Both the position numbers and the translations under genes were made by a program. Below, piece after piece: positions 33,907-42,508 of a DNA stretch of 64,000 bases (position 1 is its first letter; each line of letters starts with the position of its first letter). The notes under the pieces were generated by a model. That model did no database searches. It worked only from the letters and a program-made list of their open reading frames with translations, and was not told the DNA's origin. The stretch comes from JBCBRD01 sp039819785 (GTDB lineage Bacteria; Pseudomonadota; Alphaproteobacteria; Rhizobiales; Hyphomicrobiaceae), in assembly GCA_039819785.1 (NCBI GenBank), contig JBCBRH010000010.1, positions 51,308 through 115,307 of the forward strand, in the 5' to 3' direction.

Positions 33907-35163
33907 TTAGAATTTGATGCGGGCACCCGTTGTTACGACGTCGAGATCATCGAATGAATTGCCAATGACATTATCTTCGACTTCAACGTGCCGATATCCG
34001 ATGTAAAGCTCCATCGCTGCCGCATCGATCTTTTGAACGATCCCGCCACCGATGATCTCAGCCTCACTGTTTACACCGAGTGCACCGCGGAAATCGTCAT
34101 TCTCCATCAATTGATACTCTCCGTAGAAGGCGGTCTTACCGAGAGGAATAAACTTTTGTGAAATGCCACCACGGATTGCATATGTCGTGTTGGTTTCGTC
34201 AGCATTCGTCAGGTTTTCAATCACCCGGTAACCAAACGCAGCCGTGACGAAGAGGCCCGTGGGGTTGTGCAGAAGCGAAGCCGAACCGTTGACAACATCG
34301 ATGTTTTCACAGTCACCGCCTTCGGGCGGACCGGCACAAACGTTGTCGTTGGAAAGCGAACCTGTGCCATCGGTTGTCTCACCGTAGGCAACGCCAGCGG
34401 CAAGTTTGAAGTCACCAAATGAACCGGCGTAGCGCAAGGCAACATCCCACGCATCGTCTTCGCCCCAAGCGGCAGAAACAATGAAGCCAGCAAATGTTGG
34501 CGAGTCGTAGCGTATGCGGTTGCCACGGTTGAATTCGTAAGGACCGCCGCGCGTATAGTCATCGTAATCCCCGCGGCCACCAGCGCTCGTGACCGACCGT
34601 GGATCAAGCCGCTCGCCGAACTTCAGGTCGTCGAATTGGGCAATGACGTTGGTCCCTGACAGATCGATATGCGTGATGCCATCGTTCGCAAACCCGCCCT
34701 GGCCAACAGTCACTTTGCCGTAGGTTTTGGACTTGAGGGACCATTCAGCTTTCCGCAGGTTGATCCCATTGCTGTCATCGTTCGCTTCATCGACCGCGTT
34801 AGACGCTGCAGACTCTGTCTCGATTTCAATCTTGTAACCAGCCGACCACTCAGGCGTGATCTTGGCTTTGCCCTTGAAACCGAAACGGGTCGAAGAAATG
34901 TCATTGTCTACAACGTAGGCATTTGACTCTTTGCCGTTGTCCCAGAACATGACTGCCGTGTTGACTTGACCGTAGATGGTCAAGCTGACTTTGCGGTTGC
35001 CTTTCCGAGCCGTGGTGGCTTCAAGCTCTGCAACACGCTCTTCCAAGTCTGCGCAGCAGTCCCCGCCAAAGTCTGCAGCGCTAGCCGATACGGCCCCGGC
35101 TGCAACACCAGCTACAGCAACAAGTGCCGCTACGCTGGTGGTTTTAAGAAGTCCCCCGATCAT
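33907..35163 (-). CDS. Outer-membrane porin, paralogue 2
   Basis: This 418-residue protein starts at 35163, the only upstream Met before the barrel, with GGAGATGAG 12 bases ahead. It has a signal peptide (MIGGLLKTTSVAALVAVAGVAAGAVSASA) and then ADFGGDCCADLEERVAELEATTARKGNRKVSLTIYGQVNTAVMFWD, nearly identical to porin 1 over about 40 residues. The barrel (FGFKGKAKITPEWSAGYKIEIETE, SPTFAGFIVSAAWGEDDAWDVALRYAGSFGDFKLAAGVAY) is similarly patterned, with an extra loop of about 30 residues (GSLSNDNVCAGPPEGGDCEN, with two cysteines). It ends in ITTGARIKF-like VVTTGARIKF. Two tandem copies imply duplication, with divergence mainly in loops. Confidence 0.93.
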   Translation of the reverse strand: MIGGLLKTTSVAALVAVAGVAAGAVSASAADFGGDCCADLEERVAELEATTARKGNRKVSLTIYGQVNTAVMFWDNGKESNAYVVDNDISSTRFGFKGKAKITPEWSAGYKIEIETESAASNAVDEANDDSNGINLRKAEWSLKSKTYGKVTVGQGGFANDGITHIDLSGTNVIAQFDDLKFGERLDPRSVTSAGGRGDYDDYTRGGPYEFNRGNRIRYDSPTFAGFIVSAAWGEDDAWDVALRYAGSFGDFKLAAGVAYGETTDGTGSLSNDNVCAGPPEGGDCENIDVVNGSASLLHNPTGLFVTAAFGYRVIENLTNADETNTTYAIRGGISQKFIPLGKTAFYGEYQLMENDDFRGALGVNSEAEIIGGGIVQKIDAAAMELYIGYRHVEVEDNVIGNSFDDLDVVTTGARIKF

Positions 35164-35748
35164 ACCAACTCATCTCCGTTTGTTACTTTACGAACTCAAC
35201 CGATACACACTCGAGTTGAGCACTCGTTGCCTGCCGCACTACAGTCTGGCCCCAAGCCATGGTGACCGCAGAAGCTTGCTGAGCCATACCTAACGCCCGC
35301 CCCTTCCACAGTAAACCTGAAAACCCGTTGACTAGGCAGGCTGTTTTGTGACGTGGCTTGACAGTCACAGAATCACGTTGCGCTGACTTCTTTCTCTCAT
35401 TACCTCATTGTTTCCATTCGCATTTTTTGCATTTTGACGGCCGAAGACATGTGCTGTTTTCGACCTCCGAATTATGACAATTATGACAAAAGGAGACTTC
35501 AAAGGCAGGCTGCCTCGGCAACGTCTAAAGCTTAGGCATCTTAATGCACCGGGGCGGTCGATCGGTGGGCTCCTATGCGCCGACCTTTTGGGGTTTTTCC
35601 CGCAATATCCCTGTGAAAGCTTGGCTGGGCCCATTCCTCGCTGCACTGGCGACGCATGCGGCTTGGCGCATTCATATTGGGCAGCGTAGTGTCTTAGGCG
35701 ACGGCTCGTCGCGGGCCGTTCCGACACAAAAGCAGATTGAGGCACGCA
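35164..35748. other. Intergenic region between porin 2 and the UbiH-like gene
   Basis: This region of 585 bp separates divergent genes. No RNA gene or strong hairpin is seen. One plus-strand frame (35544-35768) is protein-like and is listed separately at low confidence. Confidence 0.4.
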
Positions 35749-35768
35749 ATGGAAACCGGGAGAGCTGA
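35544..35768 (+). CDS. Possible small membrane-associated ORF overlapping ubiH-like start
   Basis: This 74-residue frame starts at ATG 35544 and overlaps the next gene by 20 bp. It contains a plausible amphipathic/hydrophobic segment (FWGFSRNIPVKAWLGPFLAALATHAAW). There is no good ribosome binding site and no family I recognise, so it may be spurious. The overlap would allow translational coupling. Confidence 0.25.
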   Translation: MHRGGRSVGSYAPTFWGFSRNIPVKAWLGPFLAALATHAAWRIHIGQRSVLGDGSSRAVPTQKQIEARNGNRES

Positions 35769-36981
35769 TACCATAGCAACCGACTACGAGGTCGCGGTTA
35801 TCGGCGCTGGACCTGCCGGGCTGGCCACAGCTTGTGCGATGGCCCATTCGGGCATCAAAACGGTGTTGATGGCCGCTCCCCACCGTCCAGCCGGCAACCG
35901 GCCTGATACGCGGACGGCTGCTCTTTTCAAGCCATCGTTAAAGCTGCTCGACCTGATTGGGGCCTGGGATGGAGCCACTGGTTTGAGCGCTCCGATGCGT
36001 GCCATCCGCCTCGTCGACGACACAGAAGGTGTGATGCGTGCACCTGAAGTGTTGTTCGATGCCCGCGAAATCGGAGAAGATGGATTTGGCTATAACGTGC
36101 CGCAAACCGCTTTGACGGCCAGTCTGTCGGAGTGTGCACACGAGCTTGAACATCTGACGGTCATTGAGACCGAAGGCGTTACATCTGTTGAACCGGACGA
36201 AACGTGCGTCCGCATCACGTCGCGCGAACGTCAGACTTTGACCGCTCAGCTGGTGGCGGCAGCCGACGGGCGGGACTCAATTGCACGCGAGGGTGCGGGT
36301 ATCGGCACCAGGACGCACGGCTATGAGCAAACGGCCGTCACATGCACGTTTAAACACTCCCGGCCGCACGACGCCGTCTCGACCGAATTTCATCGTCGCG
36401 CTGGGCCGTGTACCGTGGTGCCTTTGCCCGGGAATGCCTCCAGCCTTGTCTGGGTCGAGCGGCCAGCGGTGGCTCAGCGGCTCTACGACCTTTCCGATCA
36501 ACAGTTCATGAAAACATTGGAGCGCCAACTGCGCGGTCTGTTGGGTTCGATCAGCGGTTTGAGCCCGAGGGCACAGTTTCCCCTCAAGGCAATGACGGCC
36601 GATACAATGGGAGCAAACCGTGTGGCTTTGATTGGAGAGGCGGCCCATGTCATGCCGCCGATCGGCGCACAGGGCCTGAACCTGTCATTTCGCGATGCCG
36701 CGACGCTGGCCGGGCTGGTGCGCGATGCCAAGCAGGCCGGTCAGCCACTCGGCGGGCCAGACGTTTTGGAAGCCTATAATTCGAAACGAGGCTTTGATGT
36801 GCGCTCACGCGGGCTGATGGTGGACATTCTCAACCGTGCGTTGACGACGAACATCGCACCTCTCCAACTCGCGCGCGGACTGGGTCTACATGCCATCAAG
36901 GCACTGCCACCCTTGAAGCATGCTCTCATGCGGGAAGGCATGCAGCCCGGTTGGGCGTTGCCGGACCTGATGAAGAGCTGA
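35749..36981 (+). CDS. FAD-dependent monooxygenase of the UbiH/UbiF family
   Basis: From the ATG at 35749 (GAGG 7 bases upstream) the protein has 410 residues. It carries the FAD-binding Rossmann motif VAVIGAGPAGLATACAMAHSGI, a DGRDSIAREGAGIGT segment and the second FAD motif GEAAHVMPPIGAQGLNLSFRDAATLAGL. This is the class A flavoprotein hydroxylase pattern of ubiquinone ring hydroxylases UbiH, UbiF and UbiL. Alphaproteobacteria usually have several paralogues that hydroxylate different ring positions, and the sequence alone does not tell which. Its neighbours are not ubi genes. Confidence 0.9.
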   Translation: METGRADTIATDYEVAVIGAGPAGLATACAMAHSGIKTVLMAAPHRPAGNRPDTRTAALFKPSLKLLDLIGAWDGATGLSAPMRAIRLVDDTEGVMRAPEVLFDAREIGEDGFGYNVPQTALTASLSECAHELEHLTVIETEGVTSVEPDETCVRITSRERQTLTAQLVAAADGRDSIAREGAGIGTRTHGYEQTAVTCTFKHSRPHDAVSTEFHRRAGPCTVVPLPGNASSLVWVERPAVAQRLYDLSDQQFMKTLERQLRGLLGSISGLSPRAQFPLKAMTADTMGANRVALIGEAAHVMPPIGAQGLNLSFRDAATLAGLVRDAKQAGQPLGGPDVLEAYNSKRGFDVRSRGLMVDILNRALTTNIAPLQLARGLGLHAIKALPPLKHALMREGMQPGWALPDLMKS

Positions 36982-37194
36982 TGCGCGGAGACCTGACGTT
37001 CCGGGCGTGCCGGGGCGGTATGGTCTTTGAGGGGAGAATTGCGGCGCACGCGAACGCCAGCTAGGGTTCATCTCGGTTTAGAGAGTTGCGCCGCGCTGCC
37101 ATCCTTAGGTCGCGGCAGACGTCTGCACCCGAACACGTGTGCCAATTGCCTGCGCTTATCCCACCGCACGAGAACCTGCTGCATCATTCCTTTC

Positions 37195-38115
37195 ATGTTT
37201 TCCATCAAACGCACGCTCCGAGACTTTCAGTTTCGCCTCGAATATGGCGTGCTGCGCACGGTCGTGGCTGCTGTGCGGATGCTTCCGCTTGAAACGGCAA
37301 CGTCCTGGTCGGCAACGTCTTGGCGTGTCCTTGCACCCCGGATCAACCCAAAGCGTCATCAGCGTGCGCTTGAAAACCTCAAAATTGCATTTCCGGAAAA
37401 GTCGGCAGATGAGCGCCTGAAAATCTGCAACGCCCATTGGGAAAACCTTGGGCGGGTGATGGCAGAAACAATGCAGATCGACCGGTTCTTGAACGAGCCT
37501 GAACGCATCGATATCAAAATGCGGGCGATGTTTGATCGGTACCGGAACAAACTTGGACCAGCGGTCGGCGTCTCGCTCCATCAGGGCAATTGGGAATTGG
37601 CCATTCTGCCGTTCACGCTCGCTGGCGGAAATCCTGGTGCGATCTACCGGTCGGTCAACAATCCGTATGTGGACCAATATCTGAGAGATCAACGCAAGGA
37701 CCTCTATCCAGGCGGGCTTTTCGGACGCGGTGTGGTTGAAGGCGACCATGGCGATGACCGCCGCACGGCACGGCTGATCACGGATTTTGTTCGCAACGGA
37801 GGACGGCTCGGTATGGTGTGCGACCTTTTCGACCGCACTGGGATTGCCGTTCCGTTTTTTGGCACACCGGCCAAGACGCAGGCCATCGGCGCCATGATTG
37901 CGCGGCGGACGGGGGCACGCATTTGGCTGTCACGCTGTAAGCGCATCGGTACATCCAGCCGGTTTGAAATTGAATTGCGGGAATTGCGTGTGCCGCGAAC
38001 CTCCAACGCCTCGCAGGACGTCACCTGGGTCATGACCGAAATGCAGGCGGTCTTTGAACAATGGGTCCGTGATGCGCCGGAGCAGTGGATGTGGTCGAAC
38101 CGCCGCTGGACGTAA
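37195..38115 (+). CDS. Lysophospholipid/lipid A acyltransferase, LpxL-type
   Basis: From the ATG at 37195 the protein has 306 residues. It begins with a membrane-associated helix region (FQFRLEYGVLRTVVAAVRMLPLE) and holds the HX4E acyltransferase motif at His129-Glu134 (SLHQGNWELAIL), followed by PGAIYRSVNNPYVDQYL, RLGMVCDLFDRTGIAVPFFG and a PEQWMWSNRRWT end. These match the lauroyl acyltransferase family (HtrB/LpxL/LpxM), which adds secondary acyl chains to lipid A at the inner face of the inner membrane. The acceptor could also be another lysolipid. Upstream in-frame sequence to 37027 does not look like this family. Confidence 0.9.
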   Translation: MFSIKRTLRDFQFRLEYGVLRTVVAAVRMLPLETATSWSATSWRVLAPRINPKRHQRALENLKIAFPEKSADERLKICNAHWENLGRVMAETMQIDRFLNEPERIDIKMRAMFDRYRNKLGPAVGVSLHQGNWELAILPFTLAGGNPGAIYRSVNNPYVDQYLRDQRKDLYPGGLFGRGVVEGDHGDDRRTARLITDFVRNGGRLGMVCDLFDRTGIAVPFFGTPAKTQAIGAMIARRTGARIWLSRCKRIGTSSRFEIELRELRVPRTSNASQDVTWVMTEMQAVFEQWVRDAPEQWMWSNRRWT

Positions 38116-38281
38116 TACGAGCCGCACACAGGACGAGGAACGCGGGACGTCAGGAATGAATTGCTGCTGATGCGTTCACTCTCGATCAACGCCATCCTGA
38201 TAGCATCAAACACAGTCAACCGTTTGTAAAAACGGGCTGAATTCGTGTTTCATTTTGCTGCGTTTTGTTAGGTTGGTGCCG

Positions 38282-39133
38282 ATGTCCCCGCTTTCCTCCG
38301 TTTCACTTGCCTCCCCTTCTGCTTCACCTGCCTCCAACGCTTCGCCCCAAAAGTCCGATGCGGCGAGCGCGCCATCGTTGCAGATTACCGGTCTGCGCAA
38401 GACCTTTTCCGAGCCGGCTGTCGATGGGTTGTCGCTGACGGTCAAACGCGGTGAGTTCTATGCGCTGCTTGGCCCCAATGGCGCTGGTAAGACAACAACG
38501 CTGCGGATGGTCGCCGGGCTGCTGGCGCCTGACGCGGGTGAGATTTCCATTTGCGGCATCGACGTCTGCAAAGACCCCGTCGCGGCCAAAGGCATCTTGG
38601 CGTGGGTACCCGATGACCCGATGGTCTACGACAAGCTGACACCCATCGAGTACCTCGATTTCATCGCCGGGCTCTGGTCGATGGACAAGGACGTGGCCAA
38701 ACACAAGGCCGATATCCTGCTGGATCAATTCGGGCTCAGCGATCATGCCGATACGCGCTGTCAGGGCTTCTCGAAGGGCATGCGCCAGAAGGTGGCTCTT
38801 GCCGGTGCGCTGATCCATGATCCACAGCTGATCATTTTGGACGAACCATTGACGGGTCTCGATGCTGGTTCGGCGCGCCAGGTCAAAACGGTTTTGCGCG
38901 GACTGGTGGCGAACGGCGTCACCATCATCATGACGACGCACATTCTGGAAGTGGCCGAGCGGATGGCTGATCGTATCGGGGTCATCGCGCGGGGTCGTTT
39001 GGTGGCTCAGGGCACACTTGATGAATTGCGCACGGCGTCTGATGGCCAGGGTGCGAGCCTGGAAGACATCTTCCTTGAGATTGTGAATGCAGATGGCGAT
39101 GTGCAAAGCATCGAAGATGGTGTCGCAGCATGA
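38282..39133 (+). CDS. ABC transporter ATP-binding protein
   Basis: From the ATG at 38282 (GGTTGGTG upstream) the protein has 283 residues; a TTG at 38255 is unlikely. A Ser/Ala-rich leader of about 35 residues precedes the nucleotide-binding domain. Walker A is LLGPNGAGKTT, the Q-loop follows in ILAWVPDD, the signature motif is FSKGMRQKVALAGALIHDPQ, Walker B is LIILDEPLTGLD, and the H-loop is TTHILEVAER. It is of the CcmA/NatA-like export type. The permease start overlaps its stop by 4 bp (ATGA), so the two are translationally coupled. The substrate is unknown. Confidence 0.95.
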   Translation: MSPLSSVSLASPSASPASNASPQKSDAASAPSLQITGLRKTFSEPAVDGLSLTVKRGEFYALLGPNGAGKTTTLRMVAGLLAPDAGEISICGIDVCKDPVAAKGILAWVPDDPMVYDKLTPIEYLDFIAGLWSMDKDVAKHKADILLDQFGLSDHADTRCQGFSKGMRQKVALAGALIHDPQLIILDEPLTGLDAGSARQVKTVLRGLVANGVTIIMTTHILEVAERMADRIGVIARGRLVAQGTLDELRTASDGQGASLEDIFLEIVNADGDVQSIEDGVAA

Positions 39134-40668
39134 ACGCAACGGATTCAATTGGATGGTTTGCGCGCCATGAGCTTCGGCTTGCGTGGCGCGACTGGGCGGC
39201 ACTTATGTCCGGCGGTCACAAGCTGCGCGACAGTGCGATTGTCCTCTGCATGGTCGTCTTCGCCCTTGGCCTGCATGGCTTGGCCTATGCACTGATCGCA
39301 CCGAAGTTCTCGGGCGGGGCAAGCATTGACGTCGGGCTGTTGGTGATGATCTCAGCAGCCGTGTTGCTGAGCTTCACGATGATGCTGTCACAGGCGCTTG
39401 AAAGCGTGACGCGAGCCTTTTACGCGCGTGATGATCTTGATTTGATTTTGTCGTCGCCGTCGTCTTCGGCGCACCTGTTCGCTGTCCGGATCGTCTTGAT
39501 GGCGGGCACAACGGCGCTGATGTCCGGCCTGATGGTTGCGCCTTTCATCCACGTCGCGGCCATTCTTGCCGGTCCTGCGTGGCTTAGTGCCTATGGCGTG
39601 TTGCTGGCTGCCTCGATGGTGGCAACGGGCCTTGCGGTGTTCATCACGCTGGCGCTGTTCAAATGGGTTGGCGCGAAACGGACCCGGCTCGTTGCGCAGA
39701 TCACGGCAGCCGTTGTCGGCGCCTCATTCCTCATCGGCCTGCAGGTCATCGCCATCATCTCGTATGGGTCGATGTCCAGGTTCAGCCTGCTCGGCTCCGA
39801 TGGGCTGTTGGGTAATGCACCTAGCATGAACAGCATGCTCTGGTGGCCAGCGTTCGCAGCAACCGGTGCCCCTGCGGCATTGGCCGGTGTGATGTTTGTC
39901 GCTGTCTTGTTCTTTGGCATCGCCGTGATTGTCGGCGCGAGCCAGTTCCGGCACATCGTCGTTGCCGCACTTGGCGTCTCGGATACCCAGGCAGGTGCTG
40001 CCACCCCGCGGCGGGCCTTCAAGGCGCGCACAACGCACGGTGCACTGCTGCACAAAGAATGGATGCTGCTGGCGCGTGACCCATGGTTGATCTCACAAAC
40101 GCTGATGCAGATCCTCTATCTCGTCCCACCCGCGCTCCTGTTGTGGGTGAAGTATGGACAGGATTTGCAGATCGCCACGATCCTGGCACCCGTTGTCGTG
40201 ATGGCTGTCGGACAACTGGCCGGTGGATTGGCATGGCTGACAATTTCCGGCGAAGACGCGCCTGATCTTGTGGCGACTGCGCCGGTGCCCACGCACGCGT
40301 TGTTATGGGCCAAGGTCAAGGCGGTTCTGGCGATTGTGCTGACGGTGGCTGCACCACTGGTGATCGCGCTCAGCTTTCTGTCGCTTTGGGGTGCTGCCGT
40401 CACGCTGGTGGGTGTTGCGGTGGCTTCATCCTGCGCCATCCTGATCCAGCTTTGGTTCCGGGCACAAGCGACGCGGCGCAACTTCCGGCGCAGGCATGTG
40501 GCATCCAGGGCTTCGACGTTTTGCGAAGCGTTTGCCTCCATCCTGTGTGCGGCCACGGCCGGGCTGGCAGCGGCGGCCTCATGGGCTGCGGTGGCACCTG
40601 CCGTTCTCGTCGCGATGGTCATGGCTGTTGCTTGGACCATCAGTCCCAGGCAGCGCAGCGGGATCTAA
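39130..40668 (+). CDS. ABC transporter permease (ABC-2-like)
   Basis: This 512-residue protein starts within the stop of the ATPase gene. It has about ten hydrophobic segments, among them IVLCMVVFALGLHGLAYALI, GLLVMISAAVLLSFTMMLS, VLLAASMVATGLAVFITLAL and a C-terminal run (AVAPAVLVAMVMAVAWTIS). The central hydrophilic part and the ATPase partner suggest a two-subunit exporter, with dimerisation of each component. I see no solute-binding protein, consistent with export rather than import. The substrate is unknown; drug, lipid and polysaccharide export are all possible. Confidence 0.88.
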   Translation: MNATDSIGWFARHELRLAWRDWAALMSGGHKLRDSAIVLCMVVFALGLHGLAYALIAPKFSGGASIDVGLLVMISAAVLLSFTMMLSQALESVTRAFYARDDLDLILSSPSSSAHLFAVRIVLMAGTTALMSGLMVAPFIHVAAILAGPAWLSAYGVLLAASMVATGLAVFITLALFKWVGAKRTRLVAQITAAVVGASFLIGLQVIAIISYGSMSRFSLLGSDGLLGNAPSMNSMLWWPAFAATGAPAALAGVMFVAVLFFGIAVIVGASQFRHIVVAALGVSDTQAGAATPRRAFKARTTHGALLHKEWMLLARDPWLISQTLMQILYLVPPALLLWVKYGQDLQIATILAPVVVMAVGQLAGGLAWLTISGEDAPDLVATAPVPTHALLWAKVKAVLAIVLTVAAPLVIALSFLSLWGAAVTLVGVAVASSCAILIQLWFRAQATRRNFRRRHVASRASTFCEAFASILCAATAGLAAAASWAAVAPAVLVAMVMAVAWTISPRQRSGI

Positions 40669-40722
40669 CGTCTGCGCGCGGCTCACACTGCCTTTAGGTG
40701 GAGCTTGCGCGGTTGCCTCAAG

Positions 40723-40774
40723 TTGACAGTGCTGCGCCACAACATAAGGTGCGGCTGCGCGACAACATATGGTG
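40723..40774 (+). promoter_or_regulatory. Promoter with tandem operator-like direct repeats upstream of citE-like gene
   Basis: TTGACA at 40723-40728 is followed 16 bases later by TAAGGT, a weak -10 match. Overlapping and following it are two direct repeats, 40731-40751 and 40754-40774, matching at 19 of 21 positions with a 23-bp period (pattern GCTGCGC-ACAACATA-GGTG). Tandem copies at this spacing lie on about the same helix face, which suits a regulator that covers the promoter. It ends 36 bp before the start codon. Confidence 0.6.
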
Positions 40775-40810
40775 TAGCGCCCACGTCAACTCTCGAGGAC
40801 CGACACGACT

Positions 40811-41872
40811 ATGACCGTTGCTAAAACGCCCGCACAGCACTTTGCACCGCTTGCTATCGGTGCGCCTGAACCCTATCGGACGCTTCCGGTTCAGATTGAG
40901 CGGATGATCCATTTTGTGCCACCGCACAATGAAAAAATCCGGGCCAAGCTCAGCGGGATTGCCGCCAGCGTCGATGTTGTTTTGGGCAACCTCGAAGACG
41001 CGATCCCGATGGATCAGAAAGAGGCGGCGCGTGCCGGCTTCATCTCCATGGCCAAGGAGGTGGACTTTAAGAAAACCGGGACCGGTCTTTGGACGCGGAT
41101 TAACTGTCTCAACTCACCCTGGGGGCTCGATGACATTATCGAGGTCGTGTCAGAGGTCGGCGACGCGCTTGATGTGATTATGCTGCCCAAGGTCGAAGGC
41201 CCTTGGGATATCCACTATCTCGACCAGCTGTTGGCCCAATTGGAAGCCAAGCACAAAATTGAAAAACCAATCCTCATCCACGCGATCCTCGAAACCGCGC
41301 AAGGCGTGAAGAACGTCGAAGAGATTGCTGCATCCTCACCACGTATGCACGGCATGAGCCTTGGCCCAGCCGACCTTGCGGCCTCGCGTGGTATGAAAAC
41401 GACCCGTGTTGGCGGCGGGCATCCTGATTATGCCGTTCTTGCCGATCCCGGTGCGGATCCGGAGGCGGCGCGGGCAGCCTACCAGCAAGACCTTTGGCAC
41501 TATACCGTCGGCAAAATGGTCGATGCCTGTCTGAGCTATGGGATCAAGCCGTTTTACGGCCCATTCGGTGACTTCGGCGACCTTGCGGCGTGTGAAAGCC
41601 AGTTCCGGAATTCTTTCTTACAAGGTTGCATGGGCGCCTGGTCACTGCATCCGACACAAATCACGATTGCGAAAAAGGTCTTCAGCCCCGACCCGGCCGA
41701 AGTGGCCTTCGCCAGGAAAATCCTGGAAGCCATGCCGGATGGAACAGGTGCCGTGATGATCGATGGAAAGATGCAGGACGACGCCACCTGGAAGCAGGCT
41801 AAAGTCATCGTCGACCTTGCCAAGCTGGTTGCTCAGAAAGACGCCGAGATGGCCAAGGTTTATGGGTTCTGA
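40811..41872 (+). CDS. CitE-type CoA-ester lyase, malyl-CoA lyase-like
   Basis: This 353-residue enzyme belongs to the HpcH/HpaI aldolase and citrate lyase beta family. Signatures are an early VVLGNLEDAIPMDQKEAARAG with the metal-binding Glu/Asp pair, LWTRINCLNSPWG with the substrate-binding Arg, VIMLPKVEGPWDI, IHAILETAQGVKNVEEIAASSPRMHGMSLGPADLAAS and GPFGDFGDLAACESQFRNSFLQGCMGAWSLHPTQI. The segment order matches L-malyl-CoA/beta-methylmalyl-CoA lyases that cleave malyl-CoA to acetyl-CoA and glyoxylate, but the N-terminus is longer and the sequence diverges, so the substrate is uncertain. With the pcc genes it hints at propionyl/C4-C5 CoA metabolism. A tandem repeat covers its promoter. Confidence 0.85.
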   Translation: MTVAKTPAQHFAPLAIGAPEPYRTLPVQIERMIHFVPPHNEKIRAKLSGIAASVDVVLGNLEDAIPMDQKEAARAGFISMAKEVDFKKTGTGLWTRINCLNSPWGLDDIIEVVSEVGDALDVIMLPKVEGPWDIHYLDQLLAQLEAKHKIEKPILIHAILETAQGVKNVEEIAASSPRMHGMSLGPADLAASRGMKTTRVGGGHPDYAVLADPGADPEAARAAYQQDLWHYTVGKMVDACLSYGIKPFYGPFGDFGDLAACESQFRNSFLQGCMGAWSLHPTQITIAKKVFSPDPAEVAFARKILEAMPDGTGAVMIDGKMQDDATWKQAKVIVDLAKLVAQKDAEMAKVYGF

Positions 41873-42014
41873 GGGAGCATCGCCGGTTATCGTTTATGAG
41901 CGGCGGTCACCGTCTCTTTGAAAGTGCCGGTTGACAAGCAGCACGCGGCTTCTGAGGATTATGCCTGGGACTGACGCGACGGGGCGGCGTGCAATTCAAA
42001 TTAGGTGGTGTTGG

Positions 42015-42341
42015 ATGAGAAGTGCGAAGTTCACGGTCGGGCAAGTGGTGAAGCACCGGTTCTATCCGTTCCGTGGCGTGATCTTTGATGTCGATCCTGT
42101 TTTCGACAACACGGAAGAGTGGTGGTTGTCGATTCCCGAGGAGATACGCCCTCGGAAGGACCAGCCGTTTTATCATCTGTTGGCGGAGAATGACGACACC
42201 GAGTACGTGGCTTATGTGTCCGAGCAAAATCTATTGCCAGATGAAACCGGAAGGCCGCTGCGTCACCCGCAGCTTGGCGAGTTTTTCGACCAGGACGAAA
42301 ACGGCGGATACCGCGCGGTGTTTATGCAGCAAGCGCATTGA
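42015..42341 (+). CDS. hspQ: Heat shock protein HspQ (YccV-like hemimethylated DNA-binding protein)
   Basis: The ATG at 42015 (TAGGTGG upstream) gives 109 residues, the usual length. The sequence follows the HspQ fold: AKFTVGQVVKHRFYPFRGVIFDVDPVFDNTEEWW, then a central SIPEEIRPRKDQPFYHLLAENDDTEYVAYVSEQNLLPDETGRPLRHPQL end. HspQ was first described as a hemimethylated DNA-binding protein that affects DnaA stability and later as a Lon specificity factor in enterobacteria. In alphaproteobacteria the role is assumed similar. It is convergent with the IalB-family gene across a shared terminator. Confidence 0.93.
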   Translation: MRSAKFTVGQVVKHRFYPFRGVIFDVDPVFDNTEEWWLSIPEEIRPRKDQPFYHLLAENDDTEYVAYVSEQNLLPDETGRPLRHPQLGEFFDQDENGGYRAVFMQQAH

Positions 42342-42430
42342 TCCACGGTTAGGATCGGGGTCGAGGTTGGCGGGCGGGTGTCAAAGGCGCAGCGCCGCAG
42401 CAGCGACCAGCACCAGCTCTCAACACTCAA

Positions 42431-42474
42431 ATGAAAAAAAGCCCGCGTCACGTGATGTGACCCGGGCTTTTTTG
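42431..42474. terminator. Bidirectional terminator between hspQ and the IalB-family gene
   Basis: AAAAAAAGCCCGCGTCAC and GTGACCCGGGCTTTTTT form an 11-bp stem with one mismatch, flanked by A/T runs on both strands, so it can stop both convergent genes. Confidence 0.95.
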
Positions 42475-42508
42475 TTTATCAGGACCTTTGCCGATCCGGC
42501 GGTGCTGG

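Noticed and set aside
38324..39202. 292-residue minus-strand frame opposite the ABC ATPase
   Set aside because: It runs opposite the Walker motifs of a certain ABC gene and has no protein-like pattern.
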